Of a stretch of DNA of 50,127 nt, positions 7,273-16,033 are shown in pieces (positions within the stretch are counted from its first letter, which is position 1; every line of letters starts with the position of its first letter). This DNA comes from Planctomycetota bacterium (lineage in GTDB: Bacteria; Planctomycetota; Uabimicrobiia; Uabimicrobiales; JABWCH01). The translations under genes and the position numbers were made by a program. The stretch is from NCBI GenBank assembly GCA_017993505.1, contig JAGOMP010000019.1:1-50127 (forward strand). Reading direction: 5' to 3'. The notes beneath the pieces were generated by a model. It saw only the letters and a program-made list of their open reading frames with translations, had not been told where the DNA came from and searched no databases.

Positions 7273-8533
7273 CATCTAAGTGTAGGAATTCATAATTTTG
7301 TAAAACTATTTTTCCATTGATAAGTACTGTATGAGCTTGAACATGTGCAAAACCAAATAAAAAATGACCGAGAATATTGTTTTGTGTGAGTGGTGTAGGC
7401 GGATAGTAATTGAAAATCACAATATCTGCCAAGTGATTTTTTTGAAGTTGACCTTGTGGTATAGGGAAAAATATGTTAGCCAATTGATAGTTGTTTTTAA
7501 GAAGTGTCCATAGTTCATTCCAAACAAGACGTGGATCACGATGTTGTAGTTTTTGTAAAATAGCTACCGTTCGCAAGTCTGGCCAAATAGAACCACACAT
7601 ACCATCAGTTCCTAGACATACTTTAGCATTTCGTTGGATAAGCCCAAGTAAGTCCATGACACCAACAGCATTGTTCATGTTGCTTCGTGGATTATGCACA
7701 ACCCATGCTTGGGAGTTGGCTAAAATATCTTTTTCATTTTCATCTACCCAAACTGCATGGGCTGTGATGCTTTTGTCATTCAATGCTTTCCTATCAGAAA
7801 GACGATGCACGAGCCGTTTTTTATATTGTGTAAGTGTAAGTGTTTGGTCTGCATGATCTTCAGCTAAGTGAATGTGAATTCCCACATTATTTTGATTGGC
7901 ATTGTCTATAGTTTGTTGCAATGTGTTGTCGCTCACAGTAAAAGAGGCATGGAGTCCGTATGTTCCTTTAACAAGAGCATCTTTGTTATTGTTGTTTTTT
8001 TGAATAAATCTTGTATTTTCTTCAATTCCTTGTTGTGCAATCTCCAAACCATCTCGGTCGGACGTTTCATAGCATAGAATTCCACGCATGCCTGCATCTA
8101 ATAAGGCTCGTTCTACTTCATCTAAGCAACCAGGTATGCAGTGAGGACTAGCATGATGATCAATAAAAGTTGTCACTCCACCTCGAATTGCTTCCATAGT
8201 AGGAATCAGTGTACTGTAATATAAATCTTTTGTGGAAAGTTTTTTATCTAAACGCCACCATAATTTTTCTAAAATTTCTACAAAACAGGAAGGAGCACAA
8301 CCAATATCTAAACCACGGGAAAATGTGCTGTAGCAATGCATATGGGCATTGACAAGACCAGGTGTGACAACTCGATGGTTTGCATCAATCGTTGTATCAG
8401 GTGTTATTCCATTATATGAACCTGCTTGGACTTCTTGTATGATGTTGTCTTTAATTAAAATATAGCCTTCTGGTATCACAGTTTGAATTTCATCAAATGT
8501 TAAAATATAAGCATTTTTTATAAGGATCGTCAT
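7214..8533 (-). CDS. ssnA: SsnA-type amidohydrolase (putative aminohydrolase)
   Basis: A metal-dependent TIM-barrel hydrolase of the cytosine/guanine deaminase-like branch, 439 residues. Metal ligands are H64-x-H66 (NAHMH), a later His in GIHIHLAED (about 216-224), a His in TAHAVW (about 257) and the Asp of LGTDGM (about 307). The whole-length pattern (LWWRLDKKLS, DHHASP, HNPRSNMNNAVG, NILGHFLFGF) is what I recall for E. coli SsnA, so I prefer that family over guanine deaminase. The physiological substrate is unknown; in enterobacteria ssnA sits with purine-catabolism genes, but no such neighbours are seen here. The 3' end is duplicated twice downstream. Confidence 0.85.
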   Translation of the reverse strand: MTILIKNAYILTFDEIQTVIPEGYILIKDNIIQEVQAGSYNGITPDTTIDANHRVVTPGLVNAHMHCYSTFSRGLDIGCAPSCFVEILEKLWWRLDKKLSTKDLYYSTLIPTMEAIRGGVTTFIDHHASPHCIPGCLDEVERALLDAGMRGILCYETSDRDGLEIAQQGIEENTRFIQKNNNNKDALVKGTYGLHASFTVSDNTLQQTIDNANQNNVGIHIHLAEDHADQTLTLTQYKKRLVHRLSDRKALNDKSITAHAVWVDENEKDILANSQAWVVHNPRSNMNNAVGVMDLLGLIQRNAKVCLGTDGMCGSIWPDLRTVAILQKLQHRDPRLVWNELWTLLKNNYQLANIFFPIPQGQLQKNHLADIVIFNYYPPTPLTQNNILGHFLFGFAHVQAHTVLINGKIVLQNYEFLHLDEKEIAAKSREQAIDFAKRF

Positions 8534-8570
8534 ATTTTTCTCTCTAAAAAGCTATGTATAAAAAATAAAC

Positions 8571-8593
8571 CTCTCGTGGTAGAGGCCGCGAGA
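8571..8593 (-). terminator. Terminator of greA
   Basis: Stem CTCTCGTGG (8571-8579) / CCGCGAGAG (8585-8593) with one G-T pair, then a T-rich tail on the minus strand. It sits between greA (ends 8604) and ssnA (starts 8533). Confidence 0.8.
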
Positions 8594-8603
8594 GATTCAT
8601 CCA

Positions 8604-10742
8604 TTAACTGAAATGGCGGATAGCATCTTCATCCAATCGTTCGATTTTAACAATAACATATTCTCCGTCTGGAAGTTTGACTTTACTTTGAGATGGTAGA
8701 TCCATAATTCTTTGTGCAATTTCACTTAAGTAAGAAATAATTCCTTGTTCTAAGTCAGCATCCCATGGACCAAGAATAATGTACGTTACTTGTTGTTTAT
8801 CTTTTTCTAGGGTGACTTTTGTTCCAATAGAAACTCGGTCTATATCTACTTCTTGTAAGTTAATTTCTACGAAACGACCAATATCGCTTTGCATGCTTTT
8901 AGCTTTTTGAGCCATTTGCATTTGGAGTTCTCGTGCTGCATCCAATTCAGCATTTTCACTAATATCTCCAAAACTAAGGGCTTCGCCAATGGCTTTTGTA
9001 TTTTCTTCCATTTTTCTGGTAATGAGTTCTTGCAATTCCATTTCTTTTTTGCGTTTGCCTCGCAATGTACCAAAAAGTGGATCTTGTTTTTTAAATAGAT
9101 TGGGAAATTTATCAAATAAATGTAAATGGAATTCTTTACGAAAATTTTCAAGTACAAAAGAAGCTCGGTCTATGACTTCCCATAAGGCAAGACCATTTTT
9201 TTCATTGAGTTGAGCAATGATTTTTTTTGTAAGGCTTGTAGTAAGCAATCGATTAATTTTTTTTGTAGCGTCAGTTTTGCGAAGTGATTTTAATGTACTT
9301 CCCATACTAATGAGTGTTTGAAAACACTCTACCATACTAGGTATGCATTTATGTTTTTGAAATTTATTGAGAAAAATAAAACGTGCAAGCCAAATATACG
9401 CATCAGGAACAATTAAAGCTTCATGGGCTGCAGTTTTATAGATAATAGGGAGCAATTCATCTACAAGGTTTTCTTTTTCTAGATGGCGATATAATACATC
9501 ACGCCCTAAATCTGTTGTTTGGCAAAAAATAGCTCCTATATTTTCTTGCCAATTGGGTTCATATTTCAACAGGATGTCTAAAGTTTGCTGAGAAAGTGCA
9601 TTTAAAGTGAGTTGATGATAAATCAATGCACCATTATTGGTCGCAATATCATCTAAGGTAAGAGTAGGCGTATATTTTTCTTCCATTTTCTCTTGACACA
9701 TTTCAATAATGAGATAACATTCTGCAGCTCTTCCTGGTTCGTTTTTTTCCATGTATGTTTGGCTCATTTTATCTAAAAGATCTACAAAAAATGGTACATT
9801 ATCTCCTCGTGTAGTATTTTTAGTATATTCTAAGATATAGGAAATTCTATCATCGCCTTCTACTTCTTTAAATCTTTCTAAAATTTCCTGTTCCCAATCC
9901 ATAGGAACTTCCCGGATGCTATATTTTGCTTGTCCCTTACCACTTACTTCAATATAAGGATCTTCTATCATAAGTTTACGAACTTTTGCCCACCATTTGC
10001 TCCATTGTGTATCTGTTACAATATTGGGACAAAGATATATTTTAATTTCTCGAGAAGTAACTGGATCCATATTGAATTTCATCAATCGATGGATAAGTTT
10101 TAAAGGCTCATTTTCAGCCTCTTGACGCAATATTTCTTGCTTATATTTGAGAAATACCTCAAAGTCATCTTCCTCTAATGGTGTGAGGCTTTCAGCAGCT
10201 GCTAAAATATTCATTCTATGATTGCGTTGTTGTTCTAAATCTACTGTAATTTCCATAGTTTCTGAATGAATAGCAAGAACTTTTCCAACGCCCCAACCAT
10301 TTGTGTGCTTTACTACATTTCCTACACTAAAAAGAACAATTTTTGATAATATGTCAATCCATTTTTCAATCGTAATTGTAGGATCTACAAGGCGTGTCAT
10401 CCAATCATTTAAATAGGGACGTTTTTTCCCATATCTTGCTAAAAAAGCATTTCCATATTCTTGTATATATACAGCCGTTCTATCATCGGGATTATATAAG
10501 GCAAACAGTTGAATGGCTTTGAGAAGAAGTTTACTTTTTTTGACTTTGAGAAAATGATTCACTGTTGCTTTTAATAATTCTTGTAGTTTTCGACTTTGTC
10601 TTTTTTTGAGAAGTTCTTGAGCGGCTAATTCTAGTTCTTCAAAAACATCTACATTTTTCGCAATCATGGAGTACCAAAGTGCCTCGCCTTGTGCCAAATC
10701 CCCTGATTTAAAGTATTGTAAAAGTTTTTTGGAATTATCCAT
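8604..10742 (-). CDS. greA: Long (chlamydial-type) GreA transcript cleavage factor
   Basis: The C-terminal ~150 residues are GreA. The coiled-coil tip motif GDISENAELDAARE (about 593-606) should project into the RNA polymerase secondary channel to trigger transcript cleavage, and a GreA/GreB FKBP-like domain follows (KVTLEKDKQQVTYIILGP, LPDGEYVIVKIERL). The first ~550 residues are a large mostly helical extension rich in paired helices, with a small beta segment VGNVVKHTNGWGVGKVLAI near 140. Canonical GreA is about 158 residues; a ~715-residue form is known from Chlamydia, and this is a main reason for placing the genome in the PVC group. Start ATG 10742. It is transcribed alone with its own terminator. 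Confidence 0.9.
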   Translation of the reverse strand: MDNSKKLLQYFKSGDLAQGEALWYSMIAKNVDVFEELELAAQELLKKRQSRKLQELLKATVNHFLKVKKSKLLLKAIQLFALYNPDDRTAVYIQEYGNAFLARYGKKRPYLNDWMTRLVDPTITIEKWIDILSKIVLFSVGNVVKHTNGWGVGKVLAIHSETMEITVDLEQQRNHRMNILAAAESLTPLEEDDFEVFLKYKQEILRQEAENEPLKLIHRLMKFNMDPVTSREIKIYLCPNIVTDTQWSKWWAKVRKLMIEDPYIEVSGKGQAKYSIREVPMDWEQEILERFKEVEGDDRISYILEYTKNTTRGDNVPFFVDLLDKMSQTYMEKNEPGRAAECYLIIEMCQEKMEEKYTPTLTLDDIATNNGALIYHQLTLNALSQQTLDILLKYEPNWQENIGAIFCQTTDLGRDVLYRHLEKENLVDELLPIIYKTAAHEALIVPDAYIWLARFIFLNKFQKHKCIPSMVECFQTLISMGSTLKSLRKTDATKKINRLLTTSLTKKIIAQLNEKNGLALWEVIDRASFVLENFRKEFHLHLFDKFPNLFKKQDPLFGTLRGKRKKEMELQELITRKMEENTKAIGEALSFGDISENAELDAARELQMQMAQKAKSMQSDIGRFVEINLQEVDIDRVSIGTKVTLEKDKQQVTYIILGPWDADLEQGIISYLSEIAQRIMDLPSQSKVKLPDGEYVIVKIERLDEDAIRHFS

Positions 10743-11176
10743 AAAAATTCGACCTTATTATTTCAAAATAAAAAATTATAGTTTCTTAAAAAATTATAGT
10801 TCATTACTAATATTGATTAATGATAATTACTTTCCTTAATCTTTGTATCTATTATATATTATATATTCTAGAATTGCTAGTTAAAAATTATTTTTAATGA
10901 TATTTTAAAAATTTTTAAAAAATTTAAATGAGTATAAGGGAATATTAGAATAAAAAAATTTTATAACTTTCTAGCCAATTTTTATTCTTATACTATATTT
11001 AGTATTACCAACTATTATATGAAATATCTAAATAAATTATACAGACCATAGAATAAGGAAATTTTTTTTGACTTTTCCTTTATATTTTGTAGTATTTTAT
11101 ATATATTTGTATATCCGCTATTATAGAAATTTTTTTTAATTTTTTTAATTTTTTTAGACAAAAATAAGGAAGCTAT
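10743..11176. other. AT-rich divergent intergenic region between greA and the NhaC-type gene
   Basis: 434 bp with no reading frame of interest. It holds a short direct repeat AAAAAATTATAGTT (near 10770 and 10786) close to the greA start and long A/T runs. The greA promoter was not identified with confidence. Confidence 0.6.
11068..11095 (+). promoter_or_regulatory. Candidate promoter of the antiporter operon
   Basis: -35 TTGACT (11068-11073), 16-bp spacer, -10 TAGTAT (11090-11095), about 80 bp before the start codon. Confidence 0.5.
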
Positions 11177-12661
11177 ATGGACTACTTATCACTTCTACCA
11201 CCGTTAGTTACAATCATTTTAGCCATTTGGACAAAGCATATTATTATATCTTTATTTTTCGGAATATGGTTAGGTTCCACAATCTTAAGTGGTTGGAATC
11301 CTATATTAGGATTTTTTGGAATTTTTTCAAAATATTTAATTCCTTCTGTTGGAACGCCTTGGAATGCAACTGTGCTTATATATGGTGCTGCTTTTGGTGG
11401 CTTACTTGCCATTTTGCAAAAAAATGGTGGTGCAAATGCTTTTGGACGCATCTTTGAAAAACATTCTTCTACAAGGCGAAAAGCAGAATTATATACATTT
11501 TTCTTTGGAATTTTTATTTTTTTAGATGATTATTTTAATTGTTTGACGTTAGGAACAGTGATGCGTCCTATCTGTGATAGAGTAAAAGTAGCTAGAGAAA
11601 AATTAGCATTTATTGTTGATAGCACTGCGGCACCTGTTTGTTTATTAGTTCCTGTTTCTACTTGGGTAGTGTACGTAGTAGGTTTGATTGAAAAGGAATT
11701 GCAAGGTTCTAGTCAAAATTCATTATCTATTTATTTAAAAACAATTCCTTTGAATTTTTATTCTATTATAACTCTTGTTGGAACATTTATCATTATTATG
11801 TCACGTTGGTCTTTTGGTCCGATGAAAAAATCTGAAATAGAGTCATTAGAGATAAAACAGAAAGAATGTGAAGACAAAGATTGCACAGAAAAGTCAAATT
11901 TAAGTAGTTTTTTGATTCCTATTGTGACCTTGCTGACTATTTTGCCTTTGATGTTGCTATATACTGGCGGATATTGGAATAGTGAAAAAAGTTTATTAGA
12001 TGCTATTGGTTCGTCTCAAGGGGCTTTTTCTATTTTAATTTCTGCAATTACTGCTGGCATAGTTGCTATTTTTCTTGGTATAGTGCAAGGTCATTTTAAT
12101 CTAATCAAAGGTGTAGATTATTATTTGCAAGGCATGAAAAATATGTACATGACTGCCTTAATTTTAATATTTGCTTGGAGCATTGGTCAATTGATTAAAG
12201 AATTAGGAACAGCTACCTATTTGAGTTCCTTTATTAGTGAAAATTTTAATGTAAATTTTATACCTAGTATTCTATTTCTTATAGCCTGTGGAATTTCTTT
12301 TACAACAGGAACTTCGTATGGAACGTTTGCAATTTTAATTCCATTTGCAATTCCAATGGCCATTCAGTTCGGAATTCCTGTAGAATATTGCGTAGCTGCT
12401 GTATTGAGTGGTGGAATTTTTGGTGATCATTCTTCGCCAATTTCAGACACAACGATTTTAGCTGCTAGTAGTTCGGATTGTGATCTTATAGAACACTTTT
12501 CTACACAATTACCATATGCTTTACTTTTCGCTTTTGCAACAGGTATTGGCTTTCTTATTTTAGGATTTTTTCAAAATATATTAGTGAGTCTAGGAAGTGC
12601 AATTATTATTTTTATAGTCTGCGGATTTTTATGTCAAAAATTTTATGGTGAAAAATCCTAG
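11177..12661 (+). CDS. NhaC-family Na+/H+ antiporter-like transporter
   Basis: A polytopic inner-membrane protein of 494 residues with about 11-12 hydrophobic helices. Family signatures are DDYFNCLTLGTVMRP (about 116-130), STAAPVCLLVPVSTW (about 149-163), TTGTSYGTFAILIPF (about 377-391) and GGIFGDHSSPISDTTILA (about 416-433). NhaC and related proteins exchange Na+ for H+, or malate/lactate with Na+; the substrate is not decidable here. A charged cytoplasmic loop lies at about 218-240. The next gene starts 11 bp after this stop, so the two are probably co-transcribed. Confidence 0.85.
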   Translation: MDYLSLLPPLVTIILAIWTKHIIISLFFGIWLGSTILSGWNPILGFFGIFSKYLIPSVGTPWNATVLIYGAAFGGLLAILQKNGGANAFGRIFEKHSSTRRKAELYTFFFGIFIFLDDYFNCLTLGTVMRPICDRVKVAREKLAFIVDSTAAPVCLLVPVSTWVVYVVGLIEKELQGSSQNSLSIYLKTIPLNFYSIITLVGTFIIIMSRWSFGPMKKSEIESLEIKQKECEDKDCTEKSNLSSFLIPIVTLLTILPLMLLYTGGYWNSEKSLLDAIGSSQGAFSILISAITAGIVAIFLGIVQGHFNLIKGVDYYLQGMKNMYMTALILIFAWSIGQLIKELGTATYLSSFISENFNVNFIPSILFLIACGISFTTGTSYGTFAILIPFAIPMAIQFGIPVEYCVAAVLSGGIFGDHSSPISDTTILAASSSDCDLIEHFSTQLPYALLFAFATGIGFLILGFFQNILVSLGSAIIIFIVCGFLCQKFYGEKS

Positions 12662-12672
12662 GGAGAAAAATC

Positions 12673-13065
12673 TTGAAACAAAGTATGAAATTCATTCTAC
12701 TTTTTTATTGCTTTTTTCTATGTAGTTGTAGTTTTCAAAGACTGTATGCAGTTCCAACATTAACAGCAGAAAGCAAAGCATGGAGTTATTATTATTATGG
12801 AATAGAACTCGAACAAAATACTCAATGGAAAGAAGCGTTGGAAAGTTTTATCACCGCAGCTAAATATGATCCCTATGGTCTACGCATCCATCTTCATATT
12901 GCAATTTGTGCATTGGAATTACAAGAATATAGCCTTGTAAAAAAACATCTTGCTCGCATTGAATCTTTATTATTAGAACAAGGCAAACAAGATACTATGT
13001 TTTATAAAGACTTAAATGCATTGTATATAAAATGGCACCAACAACAAATGCATGAGATAAAATAG
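12673..13065 (+). CDS. Small TPR-like lipoprotein
   Basis: 130 residues. The first TTG (12673) has GGGAG 7 nt upstream, the spacing expected for the start; the in-frame ATG at 12685 is the alternative. A hydrophobic leader ends in LCSC, a plausible lipobox, so the mature protein would be lipid-anchored at Cys. After it, helices of the type AWSYYYYGIELEQNTQWKEALESF and LRIHLHIAICALELQEYSLV look like one to two tetratricopeptide repeats. The function is unknown. Its Shine-Dalgarno overlaps the end of the upstream antiporter gene, suggesting an operon. Confidence 0.65.
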   Translation: MKQSMKFILLFYCFFLCSCSFQRLYAVPTLTAESKAWSYYYYGIELEQNTQWKEALESFITAAKYDPYGLRIHLHIAICALELQEYSLVKKHLARIESLLLEQGKQDTMFYKDLNALYIKWHQQQMHEIK

Positions 13066-13387
13066 CAAGAGTTTCATATTCTTATTTTTTATTTTTCTTG
13101 GCCTTGAATACATGGTGAAATTTTCATGATAAATCCATAAAAATCTCACTACTCAATATTGCAAGCCCATAAAAATCTCACACTAAGTACTATATAATTG
13201 TACAGCCTTTTTAGTCTTAGTCTTTGTAGACTGTACAATTATAAGTGTAATTATATTTTTTATTATAATGATATAATAATAAAAAAAGTAATTGAACAAT
13301 TACAAGTATTAAGAAAGAAAATATTTCTCTATGTTTGCAATTGTTCAATTACTTTTTTATGTTATCCGATTGTATTTGTTTATACAA
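13066..13387. terminator. Convergent spacer with two long hairpin terminators
   Basis: A 12-bp perfect stem lies at 13194-13205 / 13231-13242 (ATAATTGTACAG). A 20-bp perfect stem lies at 13282-13301 / 13339-13358 (AAAAAAGTAATTGAACAATT), with A/T runs giving terminator form on both strands. A direct repeat CATAAAAATCTCAC (near 13135 and 13168) precedes them. No gene was seen in this 322-bp spacer. Confidence 0.8.
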
Positions 13388-14428
13388 CTAGTCAGGTTCT
13401 ATCATAAAATGGAGGTCATTATCTAGTGGTTCTGATTCTACAGAAAGATCAATACCACCGTCTATATAGTCATCTGATTCTGGTTCGATTGCAATTCCAT
13501 CTGATAAGTTATTTTGCTCAATCGGTGCAGTGGGAGAATAAGAAGGAGCAACGTTTTCTTCTTGAAATTCATTGTTCATTTCTAATTCTTCTTCTTCCAA
13601 AGCTCGTTTTTGTTCTTCTTCAAATTTGATGGCAGCATCACCTAAGTATTTAGTAAGTGTAACTTCATTACCTTTTCTGTTGTATTCAACTTTGTGTACG
13701 CATTTGAGCATTAGCATAATGCCTAATCCACCATAGCCTCCTGCTTTGTAGCGTGCACGTGCTTCTTCAACTGCTGTACCTTCTTTTTTGCGTCGTAATT
13801 CTGCTCGATAATCAAAGCCATCGCCTTGGTCTGTAACGCGCATTACGAGTTTATCAGGTTTGTGGATGTATCGTAATGATATAATTTTATCTGCATCATA
13901 TTTATGACCATGTCTTTGGGCATTGCCAACGCTTTCATTGAGAGCTGCATCCATATTAATTTTTTCCATATCCGACAATGGAAGAAGTTCAAATTTTTGT
14001 CTGCAAATATCATATATCTGGGCAATGGATTCATCATCAGAACGGAATTTGAAAAATACGTCTGTAGAATTAATAATTTCTTGCATATCAAAGTCAGAAA
14101 TGCTTTGAATGGCAAGGTTAATCTCACTCGGTGGCTTTTCCCAAATTTCAGTGGAAAAATAAATTTTATTTTTCCCAATTTTGATGACATCTTTATCTTG
14201 TAGGGCTCGGAGTAGAACTCTGTTGTCGTTTACAAGTATACCATTGGCCGAGTTAAGGTCTTCTATAATTACTTCTGGACCATCAAAATATACTCTAGAA
14301 TGATGCCTAGATACAACTCCGTCTAGGAGAATAATATCATTATCTTTTCCTCGTCCGATGGTAATGGGACCTGATAGTTCCAATACTTCGGTTAGATTTC
14401 TTGTAATTTCTATTTTTAGACTTGGCAT
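13388..14428 (-). CDS. FHA domain fused to an RsbW-like histidine-kinase-type ATPase
   Basis: Residues 1-95 form an FHA domain that binds phosphothreonine (ITIGRGKDNDI at about 22-32, SRHHS 40-44, DLNSANGILVN 57-67). Residues ~120-265 are a GHKL ATPase like the anti-sigma factor kinases RsbW/SpoIIAB: N-box NESVGNAQRHG (164-174), G1 DQGDGFD (200-206) and GGYGGLGI (230-237). No dimerisation/His domain is present. The tail after 270 is acidic and Ser/Pro-rich. Likely role: a partner-switching regulator recruited to a Ser/Thr-kinase-phosphorylated protein; this is inference, with no STAS or sigma gene adjacent. It is monocistronic, between convergent terminators and the osmC terminator. Confidence 0.8.
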   Translation of the reverse strand: MPSLKIEITRNLTEVLELSGPITIGRGKDNDIILLDGVVSRHHSRVYFDGPEVIIEDLNSANGILVNDNRVLLRALQDKDVIKIGKNKIYFSTEIWEKPPSEINLAIQSISDFDMQEIINSTDVFFKFRSDDESIAQIYDICRQKFELLPLSDMEKINMDAALNESVGNAQRHGHKYDADKIISLRYIHKPDKLVMRVTDQGDGFDYRAELRRKKEGTAVEEARARYKAGGYGGLGIMLMLKCVHKVEYNRKGNEVTLTKYLGDAAIKFEEEQKRALEEEELEMNNEFQEENVAPSYSPTAPIEQNNLSDGIAIEPESDDYIDGGIDLSVESEPLDNDLHFMIEPD

Positions 14429-14545
14429 TATGGTAACACCCTAATTGCTAGTTATAAATACCCTAATTGCGAATGAACTTATACTGTAAAAATATTTGTA
14501 TACAATTTTCTTTATTATAGCTATTTTTTATATAATTGCTAGATT

Positions 14546-14590
14546 AAAAAAAAAAATTTTCATTTCCTCTTTTTGTTCCTATAGGAAATG
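14546..14590 (-). terminator. Terminator of the ptsH-ptsI-pit-osmC operon
   Basis: Stem CATTTCCT (14561-14568) / AGGAAATG (14583-14590). On the minus strand it is followed by a run of Ts (complement of 14546-14556). It lies just after the osmC stop. Confidence 0.75.
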
Positions 14591-14598
14591 TGTAATTT

Positions 14599-14997
14599 TT
14601 ATTCATTAGGATAGTGAAAATGTACATTACATTCTATATCTGGATGGAGTCGTTTATGAACAGGACATGATTTAGCAGATCGTTCTAATATTGTTGCGAG
14701 CTTTTCATCAAGTTTGATAGGATAATATATATTGATTTCTAATCTTAATTTTTCGTCCTCGAATTCTTCTACTTCTACTTTTAAACCAGCAAGATCGATA
14801 TTTTTATCTCGTGCTACAAAAGCTATCATAGTGGTCATACAACTTCCTAAAGATGCTCTGAATAGTTCAGTGGGCGAAAAGGATTCTTCCAAACCTTGAA
14901 TTTTTTTAGGTGCATCTGTTCGAACTGTTACACCTTTTTGGGGTTCTTGAATATCGCAACGTAAATTTTCAGTGTAATTGACAAGAATTTTTGACAT
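14599..14997 (-). CDS. OsmC/Ohr family protein
   Basis: 132 residues of the OsmC fold, thiol-dependent peroxidases that reduce organic hydroperoxides. Both family cysteines are present: C53 in SPTELFRASLGSCMTT and C111 in AKSCPVHKRL. The pattern, with no Ohr-specific N-terminal features, fits the YhfA/OsmC branch better than Ohr. AAAGGA precedes the ATG. It lies 22 bp downstream of the phosphate transporter gene in the same direction, so it is probably the last gene of the ptsH operon. Confidence 0.85.
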   Translation of the reverse strand: MSKILVNYTENLRCDIQEPQKGVTVRTDAPKKIQGLEESFSPTELFRASLGSCMTTMIAFVARDKNIDLAGLKVEVEEFEDEKLRLEINIYYPIKLDEKLATILERSAKSCPVHKRLHPDIECNVHFHYPNE

Positions 14998-15019
14998 ATG
15001 TATGTCCTTTCTTTTTTAA

Positions 15020-16027
15020 TTATTGTAAAAATACTATATCTGCTATATACATGCAGAGGTATGCAAGAAAACAGGCTAACAAAGGTGAGAGACTCCAAAC
15101 AAGAATCATTTTTTTTACAGAGCGAGAATTACAAGTGATTTTCCATCCGTTTTGACTAATTCCCCATGCTAAAATAGCTGCAACGTTCATTTGAACTAAA
15201 GAAGTAGGAATGCCTTTACTTAAAGAAGCAAATAAAAGTAATGATGCAGTGAGAAACGAAACAAGAGTTGCTCCAAATTCTCCTAGTTCTGTAATTTTCT
15301 TACCTGTTGTTTCTAAATTGCCATAACCTAATAACGAACTACCTATACCAAAGCAAGGTGCCATCATTAAAGTCATGATAATCATTAGAGTCAATTCAGT
15401 ATTAACTCCAGCTTGTAATTGGCATTCATTGAAAACCATGTATGCTAAAGGAGACGCAGCATTTGCTACATTGTTAGATCCAATAGAAAATGCAACGTAA
15501 CATGATGTACCAATTAAAATACTTCTATTCCATGTATTATTTTTAACTTTTATATTTTTAACAAGTGGATAGATCCATTTACCAATAATATAAGTGAGTA
15601 AAAAAGTAACAATGGGTAAAATTAGCCATGTTGGGATAATTTCTATAAATAATTTTTTCCCAGGGAAAATATTATAATACATACCAACACCAACTAAAGC
15701 AAATACTGTTGCCTGACTTGTTGATTGTGGAATTTTCAATAAATTTGAAAGAAATATAGTCAATCCAATCGACAACAATAATACACTAGTTGTTGTTATC
15801 GTTATAATATCATTGGGCAAAATGTCTTTTCCCAATGTAACCATGACTTTTTTCCCAGCAACTACCGCGCCAATAAATACAAAAATTCCAAAAAGTCCTG
15901 GGAATAGATCTTTTCGTATACTTTCTACACTGTACGCGGCTGCAAAGGAAGGAGCAATTCCACTAGCTCCCATATTCATGGATAAAAACATTCCTAATAC
16001 TAATGGAATAAGGATAATAGAAAACAT
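15020..16027 (-). CDS. PiT-family inorganic phosphate transporter
   Basis: 335 residues, about ten membrane helices, inner membrane. The two PiT half-signatures are visible though divergent: N-terminal NMGASGIAPSFAAAYS (about 18-33) and the internal repeat IGSNNVANAASPLAYM (about 182-197), corresponding to GANDVANA. PiT proteins move phosphate (some relatives sulfate) with H+ or Na+. The gene starts 6 bp after the ptsI stop, so it is co-transcribed with the PTS genes, an unusual pairing. Specificity for phosphate is a family-level inference. Confidence 0.8.
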   Translation of the reverse strand: MFSIILIPLVLGMFLSMNMGASGIAPSFAAAYSVESIRKDLFPGLFGIFVFIGAVVAGKKVMVTLGKDILPNDIITITTTSVLLLSIGLTIFLSNLLKIPQSTSQATVFALVGVGMYYNIFPGKKLFIEIIPTWLILPIVTFLLTYIIGKWIYPLVKNIKVKNNTWNRSILIGTSCYVAFSIGSNNVANAASPLAYMVFNECQLQAGVNTELTLMIIMTLMMAPCFGIGSSLLGYGNLETTGKKITELGEFGATLVSFLTASLLLFASLSKGIPTSLVQMNVAAILAWGISQNGWKITCNSRSVKKMILVWSLSPLLACFLAYLCMYIADIVFLQ

Positions 16028-16033
16028 TTTTTT

